The translations under genes and the position numbers were made by a program. Below the pieces are notes generated by a model that made no database searches, had not been told where the DNA came from, and saw nothing but the letters and a program-made list of their open reading frames with translations. Below, piece by piece: positions 26,169 through 35,100 of a DNA stretch of 64,000 nucleotides. Where the stretch lies: positions 79,527-143,526 of the forward strand of contig NZ_JACYHF010000018.1 of NCBI RefSeq assembly GCF_016482685.1, in the 5' to 3' direction. Origin of the DNA: Streptomyces sp. DSM 110735. Lineage in GTDB: Bacteria; Actinomycetota; Actinomycetes; Streptomycetales; Streptomycetaceae. Numbering within the stretch: position 1 is the stretch's first letter; every line of letters starts with the position of its first letter.

Positions 26169-28172
26169 TCACCCCACCCCCGCCCGCATCACCTTCCCGT
26201 ACTGCTCCCGCACCTCCCGGTACCGCAGCAGCTCCGCCGCCACCGGATCCAGCACCCGGGCCCGCCCGCAGCTCGCCGCCGCCTCCCGCAACCGCCGCTC
26301 CGCCTCCTGGCCGTACCGCCGCGCGGGTCCCCGCGCCGCCAGCCGGCAGCTCCACTCCACCAGCGGCCCGCCGACGATCCCGCACAGCATCAGCAGCACC
26401 GGAACCCACAGGTTGGGCGCCAGCACCCCCGCGATCTGCCCCGCGAGCCACAGCCCGCCGACGACCTGGAGCAACGTCATCGCCGCCTGCGCCAGCACCG
26501 CCACCGGCCACCAGCCCGGCCGAGGCGGGCGCCCCGGCGGCAGTCCCGCCCCCGCCGCCAGCTCGTCCAGCGACTCCGACAGCCCCTGCGAGCCCCGTAC
26601 GGCCGCCTCGCGCACCGCCTGCGCCCATGGCCCGGGCAGCCCGGCGGAGGCGCGGTCGGACACCGTACGGACCGCCTGTTCGACGCGCTGGCGCGCCGTC
26701 GCCTCCGTATCGGCGGGCGTACGCACCGCCAGCTTGCCGGTGGGCGGACCGCCCCGGTCGTGGTACCAGCGCCACAGCCGCAGCCAGGGCGTGCCGCAGG
26801 CACGGTTGGCGTTGCGCAGCCAGGCGCGCTCGGCGGCGTCACCGGCGGCGGTGGCGCCCACCGCGTCCGCGAGCCGGTCGGCGAACTCCTCGCGCGCGTC
26901 CTCGGCGAGTTCGACGCCCTGCCCGGCGGCGTACACCGGGCGCAGTGCGGTCGCGGCGGCGTCCACGTCGGCCGAGACGCGCCGGGCGGCCGCGCCGCGC
27001 TCCGCCACGAACTTGCCGAGCACGCCGCGCAGTTCACCGAGACCGTCGCCGTTGAGCGCGGACAGGGCGAGCACCGTGGCGCCCGGTTCGCCGTGCTCGC
27101 CGAGGGCGACGCCGTCCTCGTCCAGGAGGCGGCGCAGGTCGTCCAGGATCTGCTCGGCGGCCTCGCCGGGCAGCCGGTCGACCTGGTTGAGGACGACGAA
27201 CATCACCTCGGCGTGCCCGGCCATCGGCCGCAGATAGCGCTCGTGCAGGGCCGCGTCGGCGTACTTCTCGGGGTCGACCACCCAGATCACCGCGTCGACC
27301 AGCTTCAGGATGCGGTCGACCTGATCGCGGTGCCGCACCGCCGCCGAGTCGTGGTCGGGCAGGTCCACGAGGACCAGCCCGGTCAGCGGCGCCTCGCCCT
27401 CAGGACCCGGCACCGGACGGCGGCGCAGCCGTCCAGGGATGCCGAGGCGGTCGATGAGGGCGGCGGCGCCGTCGCTCCAACTGCACGCGATGGGCGAGGA
27501 GGTGGTCGGGCGGCGTACGCCGGTCTCGGAGATCGTCACCCCGGCGAGCGCGTTGAAGAGCTGCGACTTGCCGCTGCCGGTCGCGCCCGCGATGGCGACG
27601 ACGGTGTGCTGCCCGGAGAGCCTGCGCCGCGCGGACGCCTCGTCCAGGACGCGGGCGGCCTCCGCGAGCGTGTGGTTGTCCAGGCGCGCGCGGGAGAGCC
27701 CGACGAGTTCGCGCAGCGCGTCCAGGCGGGAGCGCAGGGCGCCGTCGTAGGCGAGCGGCAGCGTGCCGGGGGCGGACGAGCCGCCGCGGGACGGGGCGTC
27801 GAGGGGGGAGCGATCCTCGTCGGGGGCGGCGCTGTCGGTGGCGCGGCGGGCGATGAGACCGTCGTCCCAGGGCTCGGCGGCGGTGCCGGTCGGCGCGCCG
27901 GAGGGGCCCGCGCCGACCGGGTCGGCGCCGACGGCGTCGGACGACGACGCGGCGGGTACGCGCGCGTGCTCCGCGTTCCCGGCGTCCGTACCGCCGCCGG
28001 GGCGCCCCGCTTCCGGCGCGGGCTGCGGGACGTGTCCACCGGCCGCTCCGGCGTGCTCCGTACGACCCTGCGGGCGGTCCGCGCCGTCCGGCGGACCCGT
28101 ACCGTCCGAGTGGTCCATGCGATCCGTGTGGTCCTTGCGATCCGTGTGGTTCTGGTCGGCCACGGCGGTCAC
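26169..28172 (-). CDS. YfjP-like GTPase, membrane-associated
   Basis: 667 residues, GTG start. Residues 1-135 are a disordered, polar linker (HTDRKDHTDRMDHSD). The GTPase domain has the P-loop GATGSGKS (196-203), switch VRRPTTSSP, G3 VDLPDHDS and G4 NQVD. Two hydrophobic segments near residues 545-590 (VAVLAQAAMTLLQVVGGLWLAG, LWVPVLLMLCGIVGG) would insert in the membrane. It is translated immediately after the partner GTPase gene (3 bases between). Such tandem dynamin-like pairs in Streptomyces (DynA/DynB type) remodel septal membranes. The equivalence is suggested by architecture, not proved. Confidence 0.82.
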   Translation of the reverse strand: MTAVADQNHTDRKDHTDRMDHSDGTGPPDGADRPQGRTEHAGAAGGHVPQPAPEAGRPGGGTDAGNAEHARVPAASSSDAVGADPVGAGPSGAPTGTAAEPWDDGLIARRATDSAAPDEDRSPLDAPSRGGSSAPGTLPLAYDGALRSRLDALRELVGLSRARLDNHTLAEAARVLDEASARRRLSGQHTVVAIAGATGSGKSQLFNALAGVTISETGVRRPTTSSPIACSWSDGAAALIDRLGIPGRLRRRPVPGPEGEAPLTGLVLVDLPDHDSAAVRHRDQVDRILKLVDAVIWVVDPEKYADAALHERYLRPMAGHAEVMFVVLNQVDRLPGEAAEQILDDLRRLLDEDGVALGEHGEPGATVLALSALNGDGLGELRGVLGKFVAERGAAARRVSADVDAAATALRPVYAAGQGVELAEDAREEFADRLADAVGATAAGDAAERAWLRNANRACGTPWLRLWRWYHDRGGPPTGKLAVRTPADTEATARQRVEQAVRTVSDRASAGLPGPWAQAVREAAVRGSQGLSESLDELAAGAGLPPGRPPRPGWWPVAVLAQAAMTLLQVVGGLWLAGQIAGVLAPNLWVPVLLMLCGIVGGPLVEWSCRLAARGPARRYGQEAERRLREAAASCGRARVLDPVAAELLRYREVREQYGKVMRAGVG

Positions 28173-28175
28173 CGG

Positions 28176-29801
28176 TCACCTCTCCTTCTGCAGTACGGAC
28201 AGCGCGGCGATGAGTTCGGCCTGCGATTCGGCGTGGACGTCCAGGGCGTCGAGGGGGGCGAGACGGCGTTCGCGCTCGGCGTGCATGACGCGGTCGACGT
28301 GCTCGGTGAGCAGGCGCCCCGCCCGGTCGCGCAGCCGCAGCGCGCCATGGGGACCGATCCGCTCGGCGAGCCGCTCCCCCGCCGTACGCGCGCGGTGTCC
28401 GCCGAGTACGGCGGTGGCGACCAGCGCGGCGACGACCTCGGCGTCGACCGTCGCGCCCCGCTCCAGCTCGCGCACCTCGTCCTCGGCGTACTCCTCCAGC
28501 TCGCGCCGCCAGCGCCGTACCGCGAGCCCGATGCGGTGCTCGGGGGGCTCCGGGGAGGGGTCCTGGGCGGTCAGTTCGGGGGCACGGGCGGCGGGCTCGC
28601 GGCGCCATGCCTCGTGCGTCCGCTCGTCGGCGGCGGTCACGGCGCACAGCAGCAGCTCGGCCAGGCTCTCGACCAGGGCGTCCAGGAGTTCGCCCGCGGT
28701 GCAGTCGAGGGGGAAGGCGCGCCAGCGCTTGAGGGCGTCACCGGCGAGGGCGGCGCCGGAGTTGACGCGTCCGCGTACGCGCGCGTGCTCGCTGTCGTAG
28801 GCGTGGTCGACGGCGGAGGTGAGCCGGAGCGCGGCCGCGTACTGCGCGGCGGCGGCGCCTGCCAGCTCGGGCATCCGGGACTTGAGCGAGTCGAGGAGAC
28901 CGTACGCGGTACGGGCGAGGACCTGGCGGCGCGCGGCGGGGTCCTGCGAGTGGTGCAGCAGCCAGGCGCGCAGGGGCGCCACGGCGGACGCGGGCAGCAG
29001 TCCGCCGCCCCAGGCGGACTCGGGCAGCTCGGGCACCGTGAAACGGGGTACGTCGCCGAGCCCGGCCTTGGTGAGCAGGGCGCCGTACTGGCGGGAGACC
29101 TCGGCGACGACCTGGTGCGGTACGCGGTCCAGGACGGTCACCAGGGTGGCGTCGTACTCCTTCGCGGTGCGCAGCAGGTGCCAGGGGACGGCGTCGGCGT
29201 AGCGGGCGGCCGTGGTGACCATGATCCAGACGTCGGCGGCGCAGATCAGCTCGGCGGCGAGGACGCGGTTCTCGGCCACCAGGGAGTCGACGTCGGGGGC
29301 GTCGAGGAGGGCGAGCCCGCGCGGGACGCTCTCAGCGGTCTCGACGCGGAGTACGCGCGCGGGGTGCTCGTCACGGGAGTCCTGGTGCCGGTCCTGGTGC
29401 CGGTCCTCGTACCGGTCCTGCTGGGGCAGCGGGCCGCGGGTGAGGTCGGGCAGGACGCGCATCCCGCTGAACCAGTGATGATCCTCCGGATGGCAGACGA
29501 GGACGGGGGTCCGGGTGGTCGGCCGCAGTACGCCCGCCTCGCTGACCCGGCGCCCGACGAGGGAGTTGACGAGCGTCGACTTGCCGGTGCCGGTCGAGCC
29601 GCCCACCACCGCGAGCAGCGGCGCTTCGGGCGAGCGGAGCCGGGGTACGAGGTAGTCGTCGAGCTGTGCGAGCAGTTCGTCGCGGTTGGCGCGCACGCGC
29701 GGTGCTCCCGCGAGGGGCAGCGGAAAGCGAGCCGCGGCGACACGGTCGCGCAGGGCGGAGAGTGTGTCGAGCAACTGGGGCCGTACGTCCAAGGTCACCA
29801 C
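28176..29801 (-). CDS. Dynamin-like GTPase
   Basis: 541 residues from GTG 29801; a second GTG follows at 29798 and an in-frame ATG lies upstream. The GTG start was chosen because the usual N-terminus VTLDVRPQLLD starts here. No Shine-Dalgarno is seen and the region just upstream is AT-rich, so translation may be leaderless. P-loop GGSTGTGKST, switch LRPTTRTPVLVCHP, G3 LLDAPDVDS. The rest is helical (stalk-like). An internal RYEDRHQDRHQDSRDE insertion is encoded by a 12-base tandem repeat. Operon with the GTPase downstream. Confidence 0.82.
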   Translation of the reverse strand: MVTLDVRPQLLDTLSALRDRVAAARFPLPLAGAPRVRANRDELLAQLDDYLVPRLRSPEAPLLAVVGGSTGTGKSTLVNSLVGRRVSEAGVLRPTTRTPVLVCHPEDHHWFSGMRVLPDLTRGPLPQQDRYEDRHQDRHQDSRDEHPARVLRVETAESVPRGLALLDAPDVDSLVAENRVLAAELICAADVWIMVTTAARYADAVPWHLLRTAKEYDATLVTVLDRVPHQVVAEVSRQYGALLTKAGLGDVPRFTVPELPESAWGGGLLPASAVAPLRAWLLHHSQDPAARRQVLARTAYGLLDSLKSRMPELAGAAAAQYAAALRLTSAVDHAYDSEHARVRGRVNSGAALAGDALKRWRAFPLDCTAGELLDALVESLAELLLCAVTAADERTHEAWRREPAARAPELTAQDPSPEPPEHRIGLAVRRWRRELEEYAEDEVRELERGATVDAEVVAALVATAVLGGHRARTAGERLAERIGPHGALRLRDRAGRLLTEHVDRVMHAERERRLAPLDALDVHAESQAELIAALSVLQKER

Positions 29802-30072
29802 ATGGGAAGAATGCCCAATTTTGAGGGAATTCTGAAGCATATGGACATGTCTGCGCGCCGACAGAACAGAACGGACGGACGGGACGACTGGGGCACGGGC
29901 ACACTCCAGGCATAACGAGTGCACAACACCCGGCGCGTCGGGGCGCAAAAGCGATGCACGATTCGTACCCGCCTGCGATTATCAGGACCGCTTCACCGAA
30001 CCTCCACATCGAGCCACGGAGGCGAGGCGACAGGGTCGGGGACCAGTCACCTTTATCCTTGACCCGCATCGG

Positions 30073-30145
30073 GCCCCCGTAGCTCAGTGGATAGAGCAGG
30101 CGCCTTCTAAGCGCTTGGCCGCAGGTTCGAGTCCTGCCGGGGGCG
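30073..30145 (+). tRNA. tRNA-Arg(TCT)
   Basis: Full cloverleaf: acceptor GCCCCCG/CGGGGGC, D stem GCTC/GAGC, anticodon stem GGCGC/GCGCT with loop CTTCTAA (anticodon TCT), T arm GCAGG-TTCGAGT-CCTGC, discriminator G. CCA is not encoded. The 3' 49 bases are part of the attachment repeat of the integrated element, so the 3' half of this functional copy came from the element. Confidence 0.95.
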
Positions 30146-30146
30146 C
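30097..30146 (+). repeat. Left attachment site (attL core)
   Basis: 50 bases identical to 44789-44838, running from the anticodon-stem side of tRNA-Arg to one base past its 3' end. Confidence 0.9.
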
Positions 30147-30154
30147 GTCTTCTG

Positions 30155-30179
30155 GCCCTTCCTCCGGGAAGGGCTTTTT
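30155..30179 (+). terminator. Terminator of tRNA-Arg at the left end
   Basis: GCCCTTCC / GGAAGGGC stem with TCCG loop followed by TTTTT, starting 10 bases after the tRNA. The right-end copy of the attachment site has a near twin. Confidence 0.85.
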
Positions 30180-30288
30180 GCTGTTCCGGCGTGGTTCCAG
30201 TGGGCATGACGAGGCCCCGGTCTCTCCCCCAACGATCATGGGAAGACTCCGGGGCCGTCCGGCTGTCACCGGGTTCTGGCGGGTGGCC

Positions 30289-30308
30289 GTGTCGAATACG
30301 TGTCGAAG
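30289..30308. repeat. TGTCGAA pair, copy 1 (candidate integrase arm site)
   Basis: GTGTCGAATACGTGTCGAAG, a TGTCGAA direct repeat, lies 142 bases inside the left core and before the integrase remnant. Near-identical copies lie at 38010-38029 and 44704-44722, all in the same orientation. Confidence 0.5.
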
Positions 30309-30323
30309 TTTTCGTGGGCTCCG

Positions 30324-30590
30324 TCAGCCGACATCCGGCCGCTCGGGCAGATCTCCGGCAGCCTCCAGCCGCCGTTTGAGATCAGGAAGCTGTCCCTCGA
30401 CGCGACGGGCGTAGGTGGCCAGAAGCACGGGCACGCTGTTGCCGGCCCAGTCGGCGACCTGCGCGGGCGGGATCCCGTCGTTGAGCCACTTGGTCAGGCG
30501 CGTGTGCCGGATGTCGTACACCCGCTTGCCGGTGGGCGACTCGAAGAAGTGCCCTTCTCCCCCTGAAAGAGCAGATCGCCGGGCCGAAGC
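30324..30590 (-). pseudogene. Site-specific tyrosine integrase, C-terminal remnant
   Basis: The frame ending at 30324 encodes SPTGKRVYDIRHTRLTKWL, PPAQVADWAGNSV and LLATYARR. That is the catalytic R-x-x-H box, the later W/G-N-S box and the nucleophile tyrosine of tyrosine recombinases that sit beside their tRNA target. Homology stops near 30575 (GGEGHFFES); upstream in this frame is unrelated Arg/Pro sequence. The N-terminal three quarters of the gene, with the first catalytic arginine and the arm-binding domain, are missing. In an adjacent frame 30546-30670 reads a Cys-rich stretch (ACRCDTPHAPDSPNLGCGRH) of unknown origin. Confidence 0.8.
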
Positions 30591-30799
30591 TCCTCGTTCT
30601 CGATGTGCCGCCCGCAGCCCAGATTGGGGCTGTCGGGGGCGTGCGGGGTGTCGCAGCGGCACGCGCCACGATCGGGGCGGTTGTGGACCGGGCCAAAGGA
30701 AGGGGCCGTGAGGGTGGCGAAGACGCGTGGGTGTTCACGGACGGCGGACGGCTCCTGGGCGGCGGATGCTTGGCGGTATCGAGGCCGCCCAGGAGTCGG

Positions 30800-31114
30800 T
30801 CAGCGGCGCTTGGCGCCGGAGGCGAGCAGGGAGCGCAGAACGACCGCGCAGACGGCGACCGAGGCACCGGTGATCGCGACCGCCAGGAGCAGCGAGACCA
30901 GGACGGTGCCGAGGACCAGGACGACTGCCGTACCGCCGCCGACCAAGGCGAGGGCGGTGCCGGGCGTGAGCTGGACGACCGGGCGGGACGGCGCGGGGGC
31001 GACAGGTGCCGGCGGGGCCGGGGTGTCCTGGCTGCCGACGGTGACGGTGGTCGGCTCGATTACGACGGGCAGGCTGGTCGGCTGCGGCATGGTGGGGAAC
31101 TTGGGCCGGAACAT
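30800..31114 (-). CDS. SpdB-like plasmid spread protein
   Basis: 104 residues, AAAGGAGAA before the ATG. A Pro-rich N-terminus (TPAPPAPVAPAPSRP) precedes one or two membrane helices (GTALALVGGGTAVVLVLGTV, LLLAVAITGASVAV) and a short basic tail. This is the layout of small Spd proteins that help spread conjugative elements through Streptomyces mycelium. Last gene of the transfer operon that begins at 34165. Confidence 0.7.
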   Translation of the reverse strand: MFRPKFPTMPQPTSLPVVIEPTTVTVGSQDTPAPPAPVAPAPSRPVVQLTPGTALALVGGGTAVVLVLGTVLVSLLLAVAITGASVAVCAVVLRSLLASGAKRR

Positions 31115-31138
31115 GGGCGGTTCTCCTTTCGTGACGGG

Positions 31139-31294
31139 CTACTTGACGGCGGTGTCGATGACGGGGGCCAGCACGCTGTCGGCCAGGAGGTAGCCGCCGA
31201 GGAGGAGCACGGCGATGAGCCACCAGGGCGGGCGGATGAGCTTGACGCCGAGGCAACCGACGGCCAACAGGGCAAGCCAGAGAGGGACGTTCAT
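31139..31294 (-). CDS. Small hydrophobic spread-type protein (51 residues)
   Basis: NVPLWLALLAVGCLGVKLIRP and WWLIAVLLLGGYLLADS form two membrane helices joined by RPP. The ATG has TAGGAGAC upstream. Proteins of this size and sequence character are routine in Streptomyces integrative-element transfer operons. It lies between the SpdB-like gene and the 63-residue transfer protein with gaps of 24 and 12 bases. Confidence 0.65.
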   Translation of the reverse strand: MNVPLWLALLAVGCLGVKLIRPPWWLIAVLLLGGYLLADSVLAPVIDTAVK

Positions 31295-31306
31295 GGACGG
31301 TGTCTC

Positions 31307-31498
31307 CTAGCGGACGTGGCAGCGGTGGGTGCGAGCGGCGAGCTGGGCGGCCGTCTGGCTGGAGTAGTCGGCGGACCAGCCGCAGCGGTCGGCGGTGCAG
31401 ACGGCGGCGTGCGTGGTTCGGCCGTGGCGGTCGCGGTGGGTACCGATCTGCACGGGACCGATCCGCATCACAGAGTGGAAGTTCTCGCGGGCAGGCAT
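31307..31498 (-). CDS. Mobile-element transfer protein (63 residues)
   Basis: Starts at ATG 31498 with GAAGGAGAT upstream. RENFHSVMRIGPVQIGTHRD and VCTADRCGWSADYSSQTAAQLAARTHRC include C-x4-C...H-x-C residues that may bind zinc. Small proteins with this sequence are conserved between Tra and Spd genes of actinomycete integrative elements. Role unknown. Confidence 0.68.
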   Translation of the reverse strand: MPARENFHSVMRIGPVQIGTHRDRHGRTTHAAVCTADRCGWSADYSSQTAAQLAARTHRCHVR

Positions 31499-31517
31499 CG
31501 CGGGGATCTCCTTCCGG

Positions 31518-32180
31518 TCAGACGAGCTGGGCGGCGATCGCGTCAGCGAGTTGGGACGGGACGCCGAGGCGGGATCGGAGGGTGTCCGGGTCGATCGGAG
31601 CTCCGGTGCGAGCGCGGTACTCGTCGGCGACCTTGCGGGCGTGCTCGATGAGGACGGCGGGGATCTGCGGAGCGAGTACCACCGGCGACGATGAAGCGGG
31701 GTCGTCTGTGACGGGAGTGGTGACCGCATCGGGCTCGGACACCACTTCCAGTTCCGACTGCTCGACTTCCGGCACGTCGGCGACGGCTCCCGGTGGAGCC
31801 TGGTCCGGCTCCGCATCGGGCGAGTGGGCAAGGAGTGTTCCGCCGAGAAACGCGACTGCGGGCCATCCGGCGATGCCGAGCCGGAGCAGTGCGGGCGGGT
31901 TGGCCAGGTCGAGGAACCCAGCAGTGGCGACGTTCGCGCCGAGCGAGGCGAACAGCGCGACGACGAACCAGCACCAGGCCAGCCGGGACGGTCCTTCGCT
32001 GCGCAGGCGTCGCCACGCGGCGACCAGGAGCAGGTCGACGCTGACCGGATACGCCCACGCCTTCCATCCGTTCTGCCCCGCAGCGGCGGCCAGGTCGTGT
32101 AGGTGGGCGAAGGAGAGGGCGCCGGCAATGACCGCCTGGACCAAGACCGCGTCGACCCGGATACCGCGACGGGCTCCCAT
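31518..32180 (-). CDS. DUF2637 membrane protein of the transfer operon
   Basis: 220 residues. Four hydrophobic segments lie in the first ~115 residues (LVQAVIAGALSFAHLHDLA, AYPVSVDLLLVAAW, LAWCWFVVALFASLGANVA, IAGWPAVAFLGGTLL). An acidic linker and a C-terminal helical DNA-binding-like segment (PDTLRSRLGVPSQLADAIAAQL) follow. DUF2637 proteins are typical of these elements and grouped with spread functions. Its ATG overlaps the stop of the preceding gene. Confidence 0.75.
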   Translation of the reverse strand: MGARRGIRVDAVLVQAVIAGALSFAHLHDLAAAAGQNGWKAWAYPVSVDLLLVAAWRRLRSEGPSRLAWCWFVVALFASLGANVATAGFLDLANPPALLRLGIAGWPAVAFLGGTLLAHSPDAEPDQAPPGAVADVPEVEQSELEVVSEPDAVTTPVTDDPASSSPVVLAPQIPAVLIEHARKVADEYRARTGAPIDPDTLRSRLGVPSQLADAIAAQLV

Positions 32181-32377
32181 CAGGAGTCACCGGGGCCGCC
32201 GGAGGCGCCGTCGGAGTCGTTGGGGAACATGCCGGGCGGCGGCTCGGGCAGCGACACAGCGAGGGCCGGGCTGACGACCTCCACGAAGTCGAGGTCGGCG
32301 CCGTCCATGTCGGCGTACAGGGCGAGTTGACCCAGCAGGAGCGCGGTTCGGGCGAAGTCCTCGCAGGCGGGGCACAT
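32180..32377 (-). CDS. Small acidic protein of the transfer operon (65 residues)
   Basis: Starts at ATG 32377 with AAGGGAGAA upstream; reads CPACEDFARTALLLGQLALYADMDGADLDFVEVV. One CxxC pair at the N-terminus. Stop and next start overlap (ATGA). Function unknown. Confidence 0.6.
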   Translation of the reverse strand: MCPACEDFARTALLLGQLALYADMDGADLDFVEVVSPALAVSLPEPPPGMFPNDSDGASGGPGDS

Positions 32378-32453
32378 GACGGTTCTCCCTTGTTCAGGCA
32401 TGGCGGGGGTAGGGACATGGCACGGGGGTGGTCGGCCGAAGGGGCCAGAAGAG

Positions 32454-33806
32454 TCAGGCAGTGGCCGAGGACGCCTTGGCCAGCGACACGGGCGCGGCGG
32501 AGGCGGAGAGAACGGGCCGGAATGCGGCCAGCTCAGGCAGAACCGGTGTCCGTTCGGAGTACCGGTTGCAGATGTTCACGGCCTGGCGGAGCGAGGTGTG
32601 CGGGGCACGGATGCGATGCCAGCCTCCGGAGGAGTCGCCCGCGATGGCGAGTCCACGCATTTCGGCAGGGATCTGGATGGCGGCGAGAACAGCGTCCGGG
32701 GCGATGTCGCCGAAGGCCATGTTGGCGGATGTCTCGTCGTTGACACGGTGGGCGGTGCGGCCGGTGAGCTGGGCACGGAGCATGGTGATGCCCTTGCCGA
32801 GTTCGGAGCCGAAGCGCTGCCCGCAGATTTCGAGGTAGATGCCGGCCGCACGGCCGAGCTGGGCGAGACGGACCAAAGCGGTGACGATCCGGTCTCGGCG
32901 CTTCTCCTCCTCCTTGCTGGCGTACAGAGCGAGTTCCGCGACCTCGTCGACCAGGACCACGACCGGGACCGGGCGCAGCTCGTCGGGGAGGTCCCAGATG
33001 TCGGCAGCGATCTCCGCATCCGGCACATCAGAGGTGATCCGCTGCTGAGACCGGATGAGCTGGTAGACACCTTCCATACGGCTGACCAGCGCATCGAGCG
33101 CTTCAGCGGCGGTGTCGGCGTCGTCCGCCAGCGCGGAGAACCGACGGGCCAGGGGGTACAGCTCCACCCCTTGCTTACAGTCGATACCGACGAGGGCGAC
33201 ATCCATCGGCGCGAGTCCGGCGACCAGGTTGCGTTGGTAGACGGACTTCCCGGACTCCGTGGCGCCGAGGGTGAGGGCGTGGGGTATCGCCCGGTAGTCG
33301 CGGTAGTGCACCGAGCCGTCCTGTCGCAGGGCAACCGGGACTCGCATGGGCCGCGGGTCGGTCTCAGCCGGCATCTGCACCCGCTTGAGTACGTCGTAGC
33401 CGGTCATCCGCAGCTCGACGACGCCGGACCGGACCTCCCGCGAGGCGACGCCGTACATCGAGAACGAGTGCCGTAACCGGTCCGAGGCGGCAGCGACGTC
33501 GAAGGCGTCCTGTCCGGGGCGCAGCTTGAGCCGCAGGACCAGGCCAGTGCGGGTTGGCCTCATCCGCAGGATGCGCGGCGAACGCGGCTCCGGTATAGGC
33601 CGGTTGGTGGCTCGCGCCAGGGCAAGGCGCCACCGCGCGGCCGGAACCGTCAGCCCGCAGGCGTCCATGACCGACCTGTACCGGACCAGGACCCGCACCA
33701 CGGCCAGCGTGACCCCGAAGGTCAACCAGTACCAGGTGGGGCGCCGCCACCGCAGGAGACCTACGGCAGCGGCGACCAGCACCAGGGAGACCGCGTAGAC
33801 GGTCAT
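32454..33806 (-). CDS. FtsK/SpoIIIE-type DNA translocase, conjugal transfer protein (TraB/TraSA-like)
   Basis: 450 residues. An N-terminal pair of membrane segments (VSLVLVAAAVGLLRW, YWLTFGVTLAVVRVLV), then the motor domain: Walker A GATESGKS, Walker B VVVLVDEVAEL, plus LGRAAGIYLEICGQR. Streptomyces elements transfer double-stranded DNA with a single such hexameric motor that recognises short repeats (clt) and needs no relaxase. It starts 2 bases after the stop of the 118-residue gene. Confidence 0.9.
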   Translation of the reverse strand: MTVYAVSLVLVAAAVGLLRWRRPTWYWLTFGVTLAVVRVLVRYRSVMDACGLTVPAARWRLALARATNRPIPEPRSPRILRMRPTRTGLVLRLKLRPGQDAFDVAAASDRLRHSFSMYGVASREVRSGVVELRMTGYDVLKRVQMPAETDPRPMRVPVALRQDGSVHYRDYRAIPHALTLGATESGKSVYQRNLVAGLAPMDVALVGIDCKQGVELYPLARRFSALADDADTAAEALDALVSRMEGVYQLIRSQQRITSDVPDAEIAADIWDLPDELRPVPVVVLVDEVAELALYASKEEEKRRDRIVTALVRLAQLGRAAGIYLEICGQRFGSELGKGITMLRAQLTGRTAHRVNDETSANMAFGDIAPDAVLAAIQIPAEMRGLAIAGDSSGGWHRIRAPHTSLRQAVNICNRYSERTPVLPELAAFRPVLSASAAPVSLAKASSATA

Positions 33807-33808
33807 GA

Positions 33809-34165
33809 TCAGGCCGCCTCAGCACCTGCGGCAGCGCCCGCGAGGGACGTAACCGCGACCGCGCGGAACGCGATGCCGTGCCGCTTCTGACCGTTGAAGT
33901 CGTTCTCCCACGGCCGGGCGATCAGACCGGTGAGCGCGACAGGCGTGCCCATGGCCAGCTCACCGGAGATGCCCGGCTCCGGGACGGTGACGGAAAGGAT
34001 CTCCACCTCCTCGTTGGCCGCGAACATCACGTCCACCGTCATGAGCTTCGCCCCGGTCTCGGTGTCGGTGGCGATCTCACCGGTGCGGCGGTCACGAACC
34101 TTGACCTGCGGGGACTTGGCGACCATGACGACGGCGCCGGAGGTGTCGACGGGGATCTGACGCAC
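33809..34165 (-). CDS. Conserved small protein heading the transfer operon
   Basis: 118 residues. GTG at 34165 is chosen because GAGGAG lies 8 bases upstream and the family begins RQIPVDTSG. It has a single beta-rich domain (VVMVAKSPQVKVRDRRTGE, KLMTVDVMFAANEEVEILSV, PWENDFNGQKRHGIAFRAVAV) that looks like an OB-type fold. Such genes precede traB in many actinomycete integrative elements. Its promoter region contains two GntR operators. Confidence 0.7.
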   Translation of the reverse strand: MRQIPVDTSGAVVMVAKSPQVKVRDRRTGEIATDTETGAKLMTVDVMFAANEEVEILSVTVPEPGISGELAMGTPVALTGLIARPWENDFNGQKRHGIAFRAVAVTSLAGAAAGAEAA

Positions 34166-34199
34166 AGAGATCACTCCTCTATAGATGCCCAACTCCTGC

Positions 34200-34252
34200 A
34201 CTCATGTACATGAGTGACACAAAGAAGAGTGCATGACTCCTGTACATGAGTC
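34200..34252. promoter_or_regulatory. Two KorSA-type operators upstream of the transfer operon
   Basis: ACTCATGTACATGAGT (34200-34215) is a perfect 16-bp palindrome. GACTCCTGTACATGAGTC (34235-34252) is an 18-bp palindrome with one mismatch. They sit 35-87 bases upstream of the GTG at 34165. A third related site overlaps the Nudix start. Confidence 0.75.
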
Positions 34253-34303
34253 AACCCGCCGCGAGGAAGAACTCACGACGGGCTGCGCAGAATTGAGCAG
34301 CCG

Positions 34304-35083
34304 TCAGTCGTCGGCAGGGATCCGGTACTCGAAAACGAACTGGTCAGCGGCCATGAGGGTGTCGCACACCTCGACGACGAGTCCTGCGGTCGTACGGGCT
34401 TCGCGGATTAGGTGGACTACGGGAGCCCCTGGGCTCAGCGCAAGCTCTGAGGACTCCGCCTTGGAGGCCGGCCGCGCTTGCAGTGTCTCGACGAACTCCG
34501 CGAACTCGTGGCCGTGGTCTTCGAGTCGGGCATAGATGCCACCACCGCCCGGGTTCTCGGCGAACAGTTCCGGGATGTCCTTCACTACGTCCCAAGGCAG
34601 GTAGGACGTGGCGGACTCGACCGGAGTGCCGTTGCGGAAGTAGAGACGCCGACGGGCCAGCACCTGCGCGCCGACAGGGACGCCCAGACGCTGGGCGGCG
34701 TCCTCGGGCGCGTCCATTGGGCCGATGTAGAGAACGCTGACCTTGGCGGTGGCGCCGGACTGTGCCGACTCGGCGAGGTAGGCCGCCTGCCCGCCCTGGC
34801 GGAGCGAGCGCCTGAAGCGGTCGGAGGACCGGTGCCGCACCGGAGGTCGACTCTTCACGATCGAGCCCTTGCCGTGCCGGGTCTCGACCAGCCCGCTGGC
34901 CCGCACCTCGACCATGGCCTTACGGATCGTCCCCCCAGAGACGCCGTAGCGCTCCACCAGCTCGGATTCACTCGGCACCATGTCACCGGGCTTGAGAATC
35001 CCCGCCCGGATCTGCTGCACGATCTCGTCAGCGATCTGCACGTACCGAGGCCCGGAACCGACCCCTCCAGCCGCAGTTCCCAT
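34304..35083 (-). CDS. GntR/HutC-family repressor, KorSA-like
   Basis: 259 residues from ATG 35083. The winged helix is YVQIADEIVQQIRAGILKPGDMVPSESELVERYGVSGGTIRKAMVEVRASGLVE, followed by a UTRA ligand domain (ARRRLYFRNGTPVESATSYLP, VVHLIREARTTAGLVVEVCDT). In pSAM2 the GntR protein KorSA represses replication and transfer functions. Here it is flanked by transfer genes and a Nudix gene, and palindromic operators lie in both adjacent promoter regions. Confidence 0.88.
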   Translation of the reverse strand: MGTAAGGVGSGPRYVQIADEIVQQIRAGILKPGDMVPSESELVERYGVSGGTIRKAMVEVRASGLVETRHGKGSIVKSRPPVRHRSSDRFRRSLRQGGQAAYLAESAQSGATAKVSVLYIGPMDAPEDAAQRLGVPVGAQVLARRRLYFRNGTPVESATSYLPWDVVKDIPELFAENPGGGGIYARLEDHGHEFAEFVETLQARPASKAESSELALSPGAPVVHLIREARTTAGLVVEVCDTLMAADQFVFEYRIPADD

Positions 35084-35100
35084 AGTCCTTCTCTGCCTCC

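Noticed and set aside
24882..29915. 1677-codon + strand frame
   Set aside because: Covers the antisense of ssbB and both GTPase genes; low-complexity, no domain. High GC removes stop codons from opposite frames.
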